A DNA stretch of 64,000 nucleotides from positions 1 to 64,000 of the forward strand of contig PXEP01000050.1 in assembly GCA_003566155.1 (NCBI GenBank), in the 5' to 3' direction. Each line of letters opens with the position of its first letter. Position 1 is the stretch's first letter. The position numbers and the translations under genes were made by a program. The DNA comes from Candidatus Acetothermia bacterium. GTDB lineage: Bacteria; Bipolaricaulota; Bipolaricaulia; Bipolaricaulales; Bipolaricaulaceae. The notes under the pieces are model-generated. The model was not told where the DNA came from, made no database searches, and worked only from the letters and a program-made list of their open reading frames with translations. This document shows, piece by piece, positions 50,476-62,560 of this stretch.

Positions 50476-50955
50476 ATGTACGCCATCACGTTTATCGGGC
50501 ACCACAACGCGGGGAAGACGGCACTGATACGTCGACTGATCCCCGCGTTGCGGGCCCGGGGGCTGCGGGTAGGCACGGCCAAACACGTGGCCCCTGATGT
50601 GGAGCTTGACTTCCCAGGCAAAGACTCCTACCTACACCGCCGCGCGGGAGCCGAGCGTGTGCTTGTGCTATCGGATGCTGGCGGAGCGCTGTTCTGGGAA
50701 CAGTCAGAGCTCGCGGTTGAACAGCACGTACATCGGTACATGGAGGACTTGGACCTGGTCCTTCTGGAAGGGTTCAAGCACTCTCCCCTTCCCAAAATCG
50801 AGGTCTACCGCAAGGGAGAGCCGCTGGCCGGTCATATTCCGGTGATGGCTGTGGTGGCCGAAGGAAGGCCGCGCATCCCGGATGATGTTCCCCTGCTACC
50901 TCCCGACGAAGAGGAGATCGCCGATTTCTTGCAGACCCAGCTGCTGGAGCGCTAA
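50476..50955 (+). CDS. mobB: Molybdopterin-guanine dinucleotide biosynthesis protein MobB
   Basis: ITFIGHHNAGKTALIRRLIPALRARGLRVGTAKH; DLVLLEGFKHSPLPKIEV. Confidence 0.94.
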   Translation: MYAITFIGHHNAGKTALIRRLIPALRARGLRVGTAKHVAPDVELDFPGKDSYLHRRAGAERVLVLSDAGGALFWEQSELAVEQHVHRYMEDLDLVLLEGFKHSPLPKIEVYRKGEPLAGHIPVMAVVAEGRPRIPDDVPLLPPDEEEIADFLQTQLLER

Positions 50956-50962
50956 TACCCTA

Positions 50963-52900
<1,938 letters not shown>

Positions 52901-53015
52901 CTAGTTCGAGCTAAATCCGCAAACGGACGGGCTTTGCGTGTTCCGACCCCTCGGCGGTGCCTGGCTCGTTCCCGGGTTGCGCGTTAAGCTCAGGTGATGG
53001 TGTAAAGGAGGTTTC

Positions 53016-54140
53016 GTGCGCCTACTGGAGTGGCAAGGCAGAGAACTGATGGCGCAGGCGGGTATCCCCGTACCACACGGCGACGTAGTGCGCAGCCCTC
53101 AAGAGGCTCGCCAAGTGGCCGAAGATATTGGAGCACCCGTGGTGCTTAAGGCCCAGGTACCGGTTGGAGGAAGAGGGAAAGCAGGCGGCATTCGCACGGC
53201 TGCAGGGCCGGAGGAAGCACAGGAAGTAGCGACTCAACTCCTCGGTGCGGAGATCAGATCCTATCCGGTGCGCGAACTCATGGCCGTCGCAGCAGCCGAT
53301 GTGCAGGCGGAGCACTACCTGAGCATCACCCTAGATCGGCGCCGCCGGTCGCCGGTGTTCATCTACTCACCCACCGGAGGCGTGGACATCGAAGAAATAG
53401 CGCGGTCATCACCGGACCGCGTGCGCCAGGTGCCCGTACCCACATTGGAGGGACTGCTTCCGTTCCGGCTACGCAGGTTGTTCGAACCGGCCCCTGCTGC
53501 CCTGCGCAAGGAACTGTCGGCGGTAGCAGCTAAGCTGTATCGCATGTTCTCCACGTACGAGGCGCAGCTGGTGGAGATCAATCCCCTGGCGACAACCGAC
53601 CAGGGTCTTCTGGCCTTGGACGCCAAAGTGATCATCGACGACGACCACCGACCCGGATCACAGTTCGAGGGCCTGACTGAGGGGGATCACAATCCTCTGG
53701 AGGCGGAGGCCACTGAGGCAGGGCTCCACTATGTGGCCCTGGACGGGGATATCGGGATCATCGGAAACGGTGCCGGCCTGGTTATGTCCACCCTGGACCT
53801 GGTTTCCCAGGCCGGGGGTAGACCGGCGAATTTCTTGGATATCGGAGGAGGGGCACGCTCCGATAGAGTGGGCAAGGCACTGGATATCGTCACCCGAGAA
53901 GCGCATCTTCAAGCGCTCCTGATCAATGTGTTCGGCGGTATCACCAGATGCGATGAAGTGGCCAAAGGGATCACCGGCGCTACCGGGAAGCTCCCTCAGG
54001 GACTGCCGGTGGTCGTCCGGCTGACCGGGACCAACGCCCCCCAAGGCCGCAGCATCCTCAGCGAGGCCGGACTGGTGCCTGTGGCAACGATGGAAGAAGG
54101 GGCAGCCCAGGCAGTAAGCCTGGCAAAGGGGGAAGCATGA
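53016..54140 (+). CDS. Succinate-CoA ligase beta subunit-like (ATP-grasp)
   Basis: LLEWQGRELMAQAGIPVPHGDVVRSPQEA; ALDAKVIIDDDHR; IGNGAGLVMSTLDLVSQAGGRPANFLDIGGGA; FGGITRCDEVAKGI. Confidence 0.93.
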   Translation: MRLLEWQGRELMAQAGIPVPHGDVVRSPQEARQVAEDIGAPVVLKAQVPVGGRGKAGGIRTAAGPEEAQEVATQLLGAEIRSYPVRELMAVAAADVQAEHYLSITLDRRRRSPVFIYSPTGGVDIEEIARSSPDRVRQVPVPTLEGLLPFRLRRLFEPAPAALRKELSAVAAKLYRMFSTYEAQLVEINPLATTDQGLLALDAKVIIDDDHRPGSQFEGLTEGDHNPLEAEATEAGLHYVALDGDIGIIGNGAGLVMSTLDLVSQAGGRPANFLDIGGGARSDRVGKALDIVTREAHLQALLINVFGGITRCDEVAKGITGATGKLPQGLPVVVRLTGTNAPQGRSILSEAGLVPVATMEEGAAQAVSLAKGEA

Positions 54141-55915
54141 CCAGAACAGTGATGGTGGTCCTGGCAGCGATCTTCGTCACCGCCTTCGCAGGAGCCAGCG
54201 GTGCCTACATCGGCCTGGATGAAGTGTCCCCAGGCATGACAGGGTACGGACTCACCGTGGTCGCCGGGGACGAGCTTGTGGAGTTCGATGTGGAAGTCGT
54301 CGGGGTGGTCCACGCTCCGGGCGATGGACAGAATTTCATAGCCATCCGCGCCTCCGGGGAGGCCATCGAGCGTTCGGGAGGCATTGCCCAGGGCATGTCC
54401 GGTAGCCCCGTATACCTGGACGGGCGCCTGGCCGGGGCGCTGTCACGGGCAGCCATTTGGACCGCGACACCCGATCGACCCCTGGGCCTGGTAACCCCCA
54501 TCGAGGACATGCTGGAAGTGCTGGCTGAGGTTAGGGACGAGCCCCCTTCGGAGCCTAGGTTCCCACCGGAGGAACCAACTCCGCCAGAGGACACTGCCCC
54601 CGACATCGCCGAGGGCAAGCTCTACGGCGCAGCACTACACCACTGGCCGCTGCAAACACCGCCTGTGCTCGCCGCAGGGCTTTCCTCGCGCGCCATACGA
54701 GCTCTCAGAGAAGGTTTCCGGCTGGATGCGCTGGACTCTCCCCTGACCCAGCTTCTGCCCTCATGGGCGGCCAGCTTTCCGGGGCTGGAGGAACTGGGGA
54801 TCTCGCGGGTCATAGATGCGCCAGGAGTGTCCACATCGACCACTTGGGAACTACGCCCAGGAGGGCCGGTGGGCGTGAGCCTAATGGTGGGTGACATGCA
54901 CATCGGATCACTGGGCACGGTTACCGAAGTGGACGGGGCGGCCCTGGTGGCCATGGGACATCACTTTCTGTTCTCGGGTCCTTCCCGCTACTTCCTGACA
55001 CAGGCTGAGATACTGGACACAGTCCAGGCTCTGAACGCCCCGTTCAAGTTCGGGATGCTGGGGGACATAGAAGGGGGCATCTATGCCGACCGATGGGCAG
55101 CGGTCGGCGGCCGGACCGGAGTGCCACCGCAGGGGATAGATGTGGCCGTTCAGATACGCGACCTGTCTCACCCGGATGAGCGAATCTCCTCTTTACGCAC
55201 GACTATGGCCCGAGAGCCACGATTACAGCCCCTTTTGCTATACCTGGCCGGCCTGGAGGCCACCGACCGCGGGCTGGATCGCAGAGGAGCGGGCACGGTT
55301 TCGGTACGCTACGAGATCGAAGGGGATGGCATGCCCCACGCTCTGTCTCTTAGCAACGTATTCCTGAGCACCCAAGACGTGGCCGTGTACGCTTCGCTGG
55401 AAGCAGCCATGATCCTCAACATACTGCAGTACAACGAGTTCCAGGATCCTGCGTTGACCTCGGTGCACCTGGAGGCTGAGGTCAGCAAGGAGTTTCGGGT
55501 AACTGAAATCACGGATCTTTCGGTTCATGGACAGGCGTTCGGTCCTGGAGACATCGTGCCGTTCACCGTGTACGGACGGGACTGGCGGGGAGAGGAGCGC
55601 TCCTGGTCCGGGGAACTCCGGATACCTCCGCGAGTGGACGGTCCTTATGTCGAACTCCGTGCCTATGGCGGCCCCCGACCGCTGGAGAAGGGTGAGGCCC
55701 CTCCCGTGATGGAGTCGTTGGAGGACCTCCTTGGTTACATAGAACGGGTACCGGGAAACGATACCCTGACTGTAGAATTGTTTGCCACCGATCCGTTGAC
55801 CCAGCTTACAGGTGTTGAACACCTGGTCGGAGTCGACGGTCGGACCCTGCAGGTGCCCGAAACGGTGGTCGTGGGAGAAATCTCACTGTACATCCCCCTG
55901 GAGCAGGAAGACTGA
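54137..55915 (+). CDS. SpoIVB-like (peptidase S55) domain protein
   Basis: GMTGYGLTVVAGDELVEFDVEVVGVV; GGIAQGMSGSPVYLDGRLAGALSRA; signal peptide. Confidence 0.9.
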   Translation: MTRTVMVVLAAIFVTAFAGASGAYIGLDEVSPGMTGYGLTVVAGDELVEFDVEVVGVVHAPGDGQNFIAIRASGEAIERSGGIAQGMSGSPVYLDGRLAGALSRAAIWTATPDRPLGLVTPIEDMLEVLAEVRDEPPSEPRFPPEEPTPPEDTAPDIAEGKLYGAALHHWPLQTPPVLAAGLSSRAIRALREGFRLDALDSPLTQLLPSWAASFPGLEELGISRVIDAPGVSTSTTWELRPGGPVGVSLMVGDMHIGSLGTVTEVDGAALVAMGHHFLFSGPSRYFLTQAEILDTVQALNAPFKFGMLGDIEGGIYADRWAAVGGRTGVPPQGIDVAVQIRDLSHPDERISSLRTTMAREPRLQPLLLYLAGLEATDRGLDRRGAGTVSVRYEIEGDGMPHALSLSNVFLSTQDVAVYASLEAAMILNILQYNEFQDPALTSVHLEAEVSKEFRVTEITDLSVHGQAFGPGDIVPFTVYGRDWRGEERSWSGELRIPPRVDGPYVELRAYGGPRPLEKGEAPPVMESLEDLLGYIERVPGNDTLTVELFATDPLTQLTGVEHLVGVDGRTLQVPETVVVGEISLYIPLEQED

Positions 55916-55916
55916 C

Positions 55917-57272
55917 ATGTGGGATCTGCGGCAGGCCGCTCGAGAGATCGGGGCCCGGCTGGGAGAAGTTCGGGAACCATGTACCGCCACCGGGGCGACG
56001 TGTGACTCCCGAAAGGTTCGCCCAGGAGACTTGTTCGTCGCCCTCCCGGGCCAACGACACGACGGGCATGAATTCGTCCAACAGGCCTTTGCTCGCGGTG
56101 CGGCCGGGGCGCTGATCAGCCGCCCGCTGGACGTGGGACACAATCTCCTGCTGACCCAGGACACACAGCGCGCTCTTTGGGCTCTCGCCGCCTGGAGGCG
56201 ACGCCAACTCACGATGCCGGTCATCGGCGTCACAGGTTCGTTTGGCAAGACCACCACCAAGGAACTGCTTACCGCAGCCCTTTCCTCCCGCTACCGGACC
56301 TATCGCGCCCCGGAAAGCTACAACACCGAACTCGGAGTCCCCCTGTCCATATTGTCGGTGCCAGACGATGCCGAGGCGGTGGTGCTAGAACTGGGCATGA
56401 CCGCACGCGGAGAAATCCACGAACTCACGGAGTTGGCCCAACCTTGGGGAGGGATCATCACCGGTGTAGGCGAGGCTCATCTGGCCACGGCTGGTTCCGT
56501 GGAGGATATAGCTGAAGCCAAGTGGGAACTGGCAGCAGCCATCCCTGAGGAAGGACCGCTCGCGTTGGCCTGGGATTATCCTCAGTTGCGAGCGCGTATA
56601 GAACGCTGCCAAGCTGTGGTGGTGCGTTTTGGACGCAACAAACAGGCTGATTTTCGACCCCTTGATGTCGATGGAGGCGATCCCGCGGGGATAGCCTTCC
56701 GCGCTGCAACCCCTGCCGGCGTGGTGTCCGCTCGCGTACCCCTGCTCGGCGAACACGTAGCGACGCTGGCCTGCGGGGCGCTGGCCATGGCCTGGTCGAT
56801 GGGAGTAAGGCCCGAAGCCGCGGCCCGCGCACTGGAAGACGCGCGCCCCGTACCTCATCGACTGGAGCTGTTGAGCGCGCCGTTTGGGTGGATCCTGGAC
56901 GACTCCTATAATGCCAACCCCCTGTCGGTCAGAGCGGCATTGCAGACCGTCACCAGTTTGCATCTACCGGTGGGCAGGAGGGCAGCTCTCCTGGGGGACA
57001 TGCTCGACCTGGGTCCCAACGAAGCGTGGTACCACCAAAGGATGGTACAGGAGGCTCACTGGCACGGGCTGGACAACCTGTATTGCTTCGGAGAGCGCGC
57101 CAGTAAGGTCTTCGAAGCGTGGCCCGGCCCCGGCGCAGCGGAGGCCCAGGACTTGGAGCGCCTAATACAGCGTATCAGAGAAGATCTGGCCGGGAGCCCC
57201 TCCCTGCTGCTGGTTAAGGGCTCCCGGCGCATAGGGCTGGAACACGTGGCTGAGGTTCTAGCTGCTTCCTGA
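55917..57272 (+). CDS. murF: UDP-N-acetylmuramoyl-tripeptide--D-alanyl-D-alanine ligase
   Basis: DSRKVRPGDLFVALPG; GVTGSFGKTTTKELL; ELGVPLSILSVPDDAEAVVLELGM; DDSYNANPLSVRAAL; ORF-track start 55812. Confidence 0.95.
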   Translation: MWDLRQAAREIGARLGEVREPCTATGATCDSRKVRPGDLFVALPGQRHDGHEFVQQAFARGAAGALISRPLDVGHNLLLTQDTQRALWALAAWRRRQLTMPVIGVTGSFGKTTTKELLTAALSSRYRTYRAPESYNTELGVPLSILSVPDDAEAVVLELGMTARGEIHELTELAQPWGGIITGVGEAHLATAGSVEDIAEAKWELAAAIPEEGPLALAWDYPQLRARIERCQAVVVRFGRNKQADFRPLDVDGGDPAGIAFRAATPAGVVSARVPLLGEHVATLACGALAMAWSMGVRPEAAARALEDARPVPHRLELLSAPFGWILDDSYNANPLSVRAALQTVTSLHLPVGRRAALLGDMLDLGPNEAWYHQRMVQEAHWHGLDNLYCFGERASKVFEAWPGPGAAEAQDLERLIQRIREDLAGSPSLLLVKGSRRIGLEHVAEVLAAS

Positions 57273-57289
57273 GCGCAACCCCACTGTGT

Positions 57290-57424
57290 TCAGCGTTCCC
57301 ACGGCTTGGGCGGAGCGTCCTCCGCAGCCGGGGGTGGGGAGAGGATCTCCGCCAGCACGATCCCTACCCGCGGATCCCGTCCGAGGATCTTCCGGATCTC
57401 CGCCGCTAGTTGCTCTTTGGCCAC
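57290..57424 (-). CDS. 44-aa microprotein downstream of the flotillin gene
   Basis: (GTG)MAKEQLAAEIRKILGRDPRVGIVLAEILSPPPAAEDAPPKPWER*; AGGAGG RBS 8 nt upstream; start 3 nt after flotillin stop; below the ORF-track length cutoff. Confidence 0.7.
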   Translation of the reverse strand: MAKEQLAAEIRKILGRDPRVGIVLAEILSPPPAAEDAPPKPWER

Positions 57425-57427
57425 TGA

Positions 57428-58447
57428 TCAGTCCTCCTGTCCGTGGGGCCGTCTCTGCGTCCGCGTGTCCTCCGTGCCTTGGGTGTAGCCCTTTTCCTCA
57501 CGGGATAGTCCCTCACGCATCTGGGTATCGGCTTGGATGTTGCGCATTCGATAGTAGTCCATGACCCCGAGCTGCCCAGTGCGGAACGCCTCGGCGATCG
57601 CCCGAGGCACCTCGGCCTCGGCCTCCACCACGGCCGCTCGGCGTTCCTCCACCAGGGCGCTCATCTCCTGCTCCTGAGCGACAGCCATGGCCCGCCGCTC
57701 CTCGGCTTTGGCCCGGGCCACCTTCAGGTCGGCATCGGCCTGGTCGGTCTGTAGCTGCGCGCCGATGTTCTTGCCCACATCCACATCGGCAATATCGATG
57801 GACAGAATTTCGAACGCCGTCCCCGCATCCAGTCCCCGTTCCAAAACGCGCTTGGAAATGGAATCCGGATTCTCCAACACCGCCTTGTGACTTTCCGCGG
57901 AGCCAATACCCGACACGATGCCTTCGCCCACCCGGGCGATGATGGTCTCCTCGGTCGCTCCCCCGACCAAGCGCTCGATGTTCGCCCGTACGGTGACCTT
58001 GGCTACAGCGAACAGCTGGATGCCATCAGCCGCAACCGCGCCCACCCGTGGCGTCTCGATAACCCGGGGGTTCACCGACATGGCCACGGCATCCTGCACA
58101 TCACGGCCCGCTAGATCGATAGCCGCCGCGCGCTGGAAATTCAGAGCGATGTTGGCCTTGTCCGCGGAGATCAATGCCCGAACCACCCGGTCCACGTTGC
58201 CGCCGGCAAGGTAGTGGGCCTCCAGGTCGGAGGTGGAAAGCTCCAGTCCCGCCTTCCAGGCAGCGATCATCGGGCTCACCACTTTGTGCGGGCTCACCTT
58301 TCGCAGGCGCATCCCGATGAACGTAGACGGTCCTATCGGAAGCCCGGCCGCAATAGCCGAGATCCATAGCCCAACCGGAACAAAGTAGAAGAATAGCCAT
58401 AGGACCACGATTGCTACACCGATAATCACAAACACAAGCGGATTCAT
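57428..58447 (-). CDS. floA: Flotillin-like protein FloA
   Basis: [73 protein letters not shown]. Confidence 0.95.
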   Translation of the reverse strand: MNPLVFVIIGVAIVVLWLFFYFVPVGLWISAIAAGLPIGPSTFIGMRLRKVSPHKVVSPMIAAWKAGLELSTSDLEAHYLAGGNVDRVVRALISADKANIALNFQRAAAIDLAGRDVQDAVAMSVNPRVIETPRVGAVAADGIQLFAVAKVTVRANIERLVGGATEETIIARVGEGIVSGIGSAESHKAVLENPDSISKRVLERGLDAGTAFEILSIDIADVDVGKNIGAQLQTDQADADLKVARAKAEERRAMAVAQEQEMSALVEERRAAVVEAEAEVPRAIAEAFRTGQLGVMDYYRMRNIQADTQMREGLSREEKGYTQGTEDTRTQRRPHGQED

Positions 58448-59814
58448 CCTGCCACCTCCATAGCGCGTTCTGCAGCGTCCGAACGACGCACAACTTTGCG
58501 GTATCCCTCATCCCGCACCACTACGATGTTGGTTCCCTTGGGCAGATAACCTTCCTCGCACACCACATCCACCCGGTGCTTGTCAATCAACGCCACGCCC
58601 ACCGGACGCAGATCGGTCATGGCCACTCCAGCCTTGCCAATCCACATCTGGCCCACCTGCGCCTGGGGCTCAATGTCGTACGCCCTGCCAGTAATTTTGC
58701 CCGATAGAACAATTCCGCCGAACCGTAGCCGGCTCTTGGGCAAGCGGGTGATCAGCAAGACCGTGCCCACCAAAGACAACACCAGGGCAATCCCCACGGC
58801 CCCCACCGCCCACATCGCTTCTTCGGGGCGGGTCAGCGGGCCGACCATCGCCTGGTAGAAGCCCAAGCCGATCAACACGAGCCCCACCACCCCGGACAGT
58901 CCGAAATCGCTGCCGGTGAACACAAGCAGCTCAAGCATAATCGCTACCACGCCAGCCAAGAAGAAAAGCAGCGAGTCCCAACCGGCAATCCCCACAAAGA
59001 AATGCGCCCACAGAAACAGCCCTAAGGAGGCCGCTCCTAGTATGCCCGGGACGCCGAGTCCCGGCGTGACCAGCTCCGTGACGAGCCCCAGCATCCCAAC
59101 CATGATCAGAAGGCCTGCCATCCAGGGGGAGGTAAGAAACTCCAGGGCCCGATCCGTCCAGCGAACCGTATATCTCTCCACAGTCGCCCCGCCGAGGCCG
59201 GCCAGTTCCAACAGCTTTTCCAGCCTGTCGGCCTCCCCATCGGAGTAGCCCCATTGCGCAGCCTCCCCTGACGTGAGGGTAAGCAGTTCCCCTCGATCAA
59301 TCAGCCCCTCAACCGTCTTGGCTGGGTCCACCATCGCCTCGGCAACTTCAGGTTTTCGCCCCCTCGCCTCGGCTGTGCTTCTAAACAGGGCGCGAACAGC
59401 CGACACCACCTTCTCCGGCGCCTGCTCGATCCCTTGGACACCCGGATAGACCGGTGTCGCCGCGCCCATCACACCCCCAGGAGCGAAGTAGATCTTCTCA
59501 CAGGCCAATGCCAGCAGCGCCCCGGCGGACAACGCTTCACCGTTGACGTAGGCGATCGTGGGTATGGGGGAGGCCATGATCACATCCCGGGCCGCGCTCG
59601 CTGCATCCAGCCGCCCTCCAGGAGTGAGAAAATCGAATACGACTGCTGCCGCACCCGCTTCATCGGCACCGCTGACCCCGGCGCGGAGGTAGCTTACCAT
59701 CCCCCGGCCGATCTCATCCCTGACCTCCAAAACCCAGACCGTTTCTGGGTAGGCGACCGAGGATACCAATGCGCACAGCCCCACTAGGACGATACATGCC
59801 CGCCGGACATTCAT
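58444..59814 (-). CDS. NfeD-family membrane serine protease-like protein
   Basis: [46 protein letters not shown]-terminal NfeD OB domain; overlaps floA. Confidence 0.93.
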   Translation of the reverse strand: MNVRRACIVLVGLCALVSSVAYPETVWVLEVRDEIGRGMVSYLRAGVSGADEAGAAAVVFDFLTPGGRLDAASAARDVIMASPIPTIAYVNGEALSAGALLALACEKIYFAPGGVMGAATPVYPGVQGIEQAPEKVVSAVRALFRSTAEARGRKPEVAEAMVDPAKTVEGLIDRGELLTLTSGEAAQWGYSDGEADRLEKLLELAGLGGATVERYTVRWTDRALEFLTSPWMAGLLIMVGMLGLVTELVTPGLGVPGILGAASLGLFLWAHFFVGIAGWDSLLFFLAGVVAIMLELLVFTGSDFGLSGVVGLVLIGLGFYQAMVGPLTRPEEAMWAVGAVGIALVLSLVGTVLLITRLPKSRLRFGGIVLSGKITGRAYDIEPQAQVGQMWIGKAGVAMTDLRPVGVALIDKHRVDVVCEEGYLPKGTNIVVVRDEGYRKVVRRSDAAERAMEVAG

Positions 59815-59884
59815 AGAGCATCCTAGGCCTCAGCGGGAGCGGCTGTCAACCCGAACTTTCAGAGGGTGCTCCGCACTTCAGCCC

Positions 59885-60478
59885 TCACCACAGAGGGGCG
59901 AGCGTGTCAGCGTCGATCAACGCCGGGTGCCCCATATATCGGATCACTCCGTCTCTATCCACAACCAGCGCTTGGGGAATCCCCTGTACACCGTACTTCT
60001 GGGCTACCTCACGCGCTGCTCCGAACGAGCCCCACAGCACGGTGATGTCCGGCTCGCCGGTTGCCTTGAGGAAGTTCTCGATAGCGTCACGGGACTGATC
60101 AAGGCTTACCCCCAGGACCACCAACCCTCGGTCCTCGTAGCGTTGGCTGAGCTCACCCAGATGAACAGCGGACTGCCAGCACGGCGGACACCAGCTGGCC
60201 CAGAACTCGATGATTGCCACACATCCGCGTACCCCAGTCAGCGAGACTTCGTTCCCGTCCATGTCCGGTAGACGAAAATCAGGCGCAACCTGACCTATCT
60301 CCGTGCCGAGGTCTTCTTGGGCGGGTTGCTGCTGGTCCCGCGTACGTTGTTCATCCGTAGCGCAGGGAAACCGATCCGCTTCCGCAACAACCTCAGCGGA
60401 TGGAAGCACCATCACGACGATCAATGCCGCCAACACTCCACGCATCCATCGTGCTCTAAACATTGTGCGTTGACTCAC
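59885..60478 (-). CDS. TlpA-family thiol-disulfide oxidoreductase
   Basis: APDFRLPDMDGNEVSLTGVRGCVAIIEFWASWCPPCWQSAVHL. Confidence 0.94.
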   Translation of the reverse strand: MSQRTMFRARWMRGVLAALIVVMVLPSAEVVAEADRFPCATDEQRTRDQQQPAQEDLGTEIGQVAPDFRLPDMDGNEVSLTGVRGCVAIIEFWASWCPPCWQSAVHLGELSQRYEDRGLVVLGVSLDQSRDAIENFLKATGEPDITVLWGSFGAAREVAQKYGVQGIPQALVVDRDGVIRYMGHPALIDADTLAPLW

Positions 60479-60610
60479 ACTCCCCTCCTGAAGTTACTGT
60501 ACCGTAGCACCACTGCTGTGGAGAGGTTATGGGGACAAGGAGCATCCCCAGTGGAAGTCTGCCAGGCGATCCTCCCTTGCGGGGGGACCCAGATCCGCTA
60601 TCCTGGGGCG

Positions 60611-61111
60611 ATGTTCATCGGAATCGTAGGGGACACACACGACAACCTGCCCCGGCTCCGCGAAGCGGCAGCCATATTTCGGGACCGAGGTGCGCGGATC
60701 GTTCTCCATGCAGGAGATTTCGTATCCCCGTTCACCGCTACGCCGTTTGAGGAAGCAGGGCTACGGGTGGTGGGGGTGTTCGGAAATAACGACGGGGACA
60801 AGCTTTTCCTTACCGAGCGGTTCAGCAAGGTGGGAGAGCTGTACCACGGACCGCATGTGTTCTCCCTGCACGGCAGGTCCATCGTCCTGATGCACGAGCC
60901 CTACGCTCTGGACGCGTTGATCGACTCAGCACACTTCGATCTGGTGGTCTTCGGTCATCTCCATACGTGCCAACTGCGGCAAGGGCCTCCCCTGGTGGTC
61001 AACCCAGGAGAGTGTTCGGGGTGGCTTTCGGGTAGCGCCACCTGCGCGATCGTCGATCTGGATTCCTTAAGCGCAGAACTCATCAAACTGCACGGCAGCT
61101 CCCCGCGCTAG
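60611..61111 (+). CDS. YfcE/MJ0936-type metallophosphoesterase
   Basis: MFIGIVGDTHDNLPRLREAAAIF; LHAGDFVSPF; GVFGNNDGD; VVFGHLHTCQ; VNPGECSGWLSG; ORF-track start 60317. Confidence 0.93.
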   Translation: MFIGIVGDTHDNLPRLREAAAIFRDRGARIVLHAGDFVSPFTATPFEEAGLRVVGVFGNNDGDKLFLTERFSKVGELYHGPHVFSLHGRSIVLMHEPYALDALIDSAHFDLVVFGHLHTCQLRQGPPLVVNPGECSGWLSGSATCAIVDLDSLSAELIKLHGSSPR

Positions 61112-61250
61112 CTTCGCCGAGGCTCCTGCCTGAATCTACGCTTCATTGCCTCAACACCCAGAACAATGTCCTCCGCGTCGTGGGTTATCATCTGGGCCGA
61201 AACCCTACACCCGGTGACCACATCCAAGCCTTCGAGGAAGGGAGGGGCTG

Positions 61251-62462
61251 ATGAACGCCGCACGTGACAGGATCCGCCTTTTCGTCGGCCGATATCACAA
61301 ATCAGTTTGGGCCCTCGTCATTCTCAGGCTTGTGAGCGCCAGTGGTGTATCCCTCTCGCTTCCATTCCTTTCCCTTTACCTACATCAACAACGAGGCATT
61401 CCCATGACGGTTGTGGGGACAATCATGATGCTAAGCGCAATCCTGTCTCCCGTTGGACGGCTGGTCGGAGGGGATCTAGCCGACCGCCTAGGGCGCAAGC
61501 CAATTCTACTGTGGTCAGTGCTGAGCCGCTCGGCGCTCTTTTTCGTCCTTGCCGCTTTGCTCTGGCGAGATGCGCCCGTATGGGCGATCGCGCTCTGCTA
61601 TTCCACGGTACGACTCTCAGGATCGTTCGCCATGCCCTGCATCTCGGCCCTAATCGCTGATCTCACCCCTCCTGAGCAAAGGACCGAGGCGTACGGACTC
61701 ATGCGTGTGGGCTCGAACGTTGGCTGGGCCGCCGGACCTGCGGTGGGAGGGTACCTGGCGGTGGTGCTGCCCTACGCGGCTTTGTTTGCGTTTTCTGCTT
61801 CAGTATCAGCCCTTTCCCTACTGCTTGTGCTCGCCTTGGCCCACGAGCCGGTGCGTCAGACAGCCGAGCAACACGGACTGGGCAGCCTTGTGGCCACATT
61901 GAGAGACCGCACGTTCACTGCCTTCGTGGGGCTTTCCATCCTCGTGCTGGTGGTCAGCGGCCAACTTGTCTCAACGCTGTCGGTGTTCACCGTGGACCGC
62001 CTGGGGTTCTCCGAGGCCCAGTTCGGTGGGCTACTCACGCTGAATGGGGCATTGGTGGTCGCTCTGCAATACCCGCTGGCCCGCTTTGCCTCGCGCGTGT
62101 CACGATACCGGGCGCTGGTCCTGGGAAGCATCCTCTACGGAGTGGGGTATCTTGCCTTGGGCTGGTTGCACAGCTATGTCGCGCTTCTAGGCGCTATTAC
62201 TGTGGTAACCGTCGGGGAGGTGGTCTTTCAGCCCACAGCCCTGGGCGTCGCCGCCGATACAGCTCCTCCCAACCGGCGGGGGACCTACATGGGGTCCTTC
62301 GGCCTGGCGGAAGCCCTGGGGTGGTCCGCAGGTCCGTTCTTGGGGGGCGTTCTCCTGGACGCCTTCCCCGCATCACCTCCCGTGGTGTGGGGTATGATCA
62401 CCTCATTGGCATTTCTCGCGGCCACAGGGTTCGTCCTGTGGACCCGGGACAGACGTCCCTGA
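61251..62462 (+). CDS. MFS transporter
   Basis: 12 TM; RLVGGDLADRLGRKPILLWSVLSRS; EAYGLMRVGSNVGWAAGPAVGGYLA. Confidence 0.92.
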   Translation: MNAARDRIRLFVGRYHKSVWALVILRLVSASGVSLSLPFLSLYLHQQRGIPMTVVGTIMMLSAILSPVGRLVGGDLADRLGRKPILLWSVLSRSALFFVLAALLWRDAPVWAIALCYSTVRLSGSFAMPCISALIADLTPPEQRTEAYGLMRVGSNVGWAAGPAVGGYLAVVLPYAALFAFSASVSALSLLLVLALAHEPVRQTAEQHGLGSLVATLRDRTFTAFVGLSILVLVVSGQLVSTLSVFTVDRLGFSEAQFGGLLTLNGALVVALQYPLARFASRVSRYRALVLGSILYGVGYLALGWLHSYVALLGAITVVTVGEVVFQPTALGVAADTAPPNRRGTYMGSFGLAEALGWSAGPFLGGVLLDAFPASPPVVWGMITSLAFLAATGFVLWTRDRRP

Positions 62463-62560
62463 CCGGACGGGGCATCGATATGTCATGGATATTACCCCCG
62501 GAGGGGACAAAGGCCCTGTGCGCGTCAGAAGCTTCCGGTTAGCGTGGATATGGGTGATGG

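Noticed and set aside
54137-55915. SpoIVB-like protein as evidence for sporulation
   Set aside because: S55 domain proteins occur in non-spore-formers; no other sporulation genes seen here.
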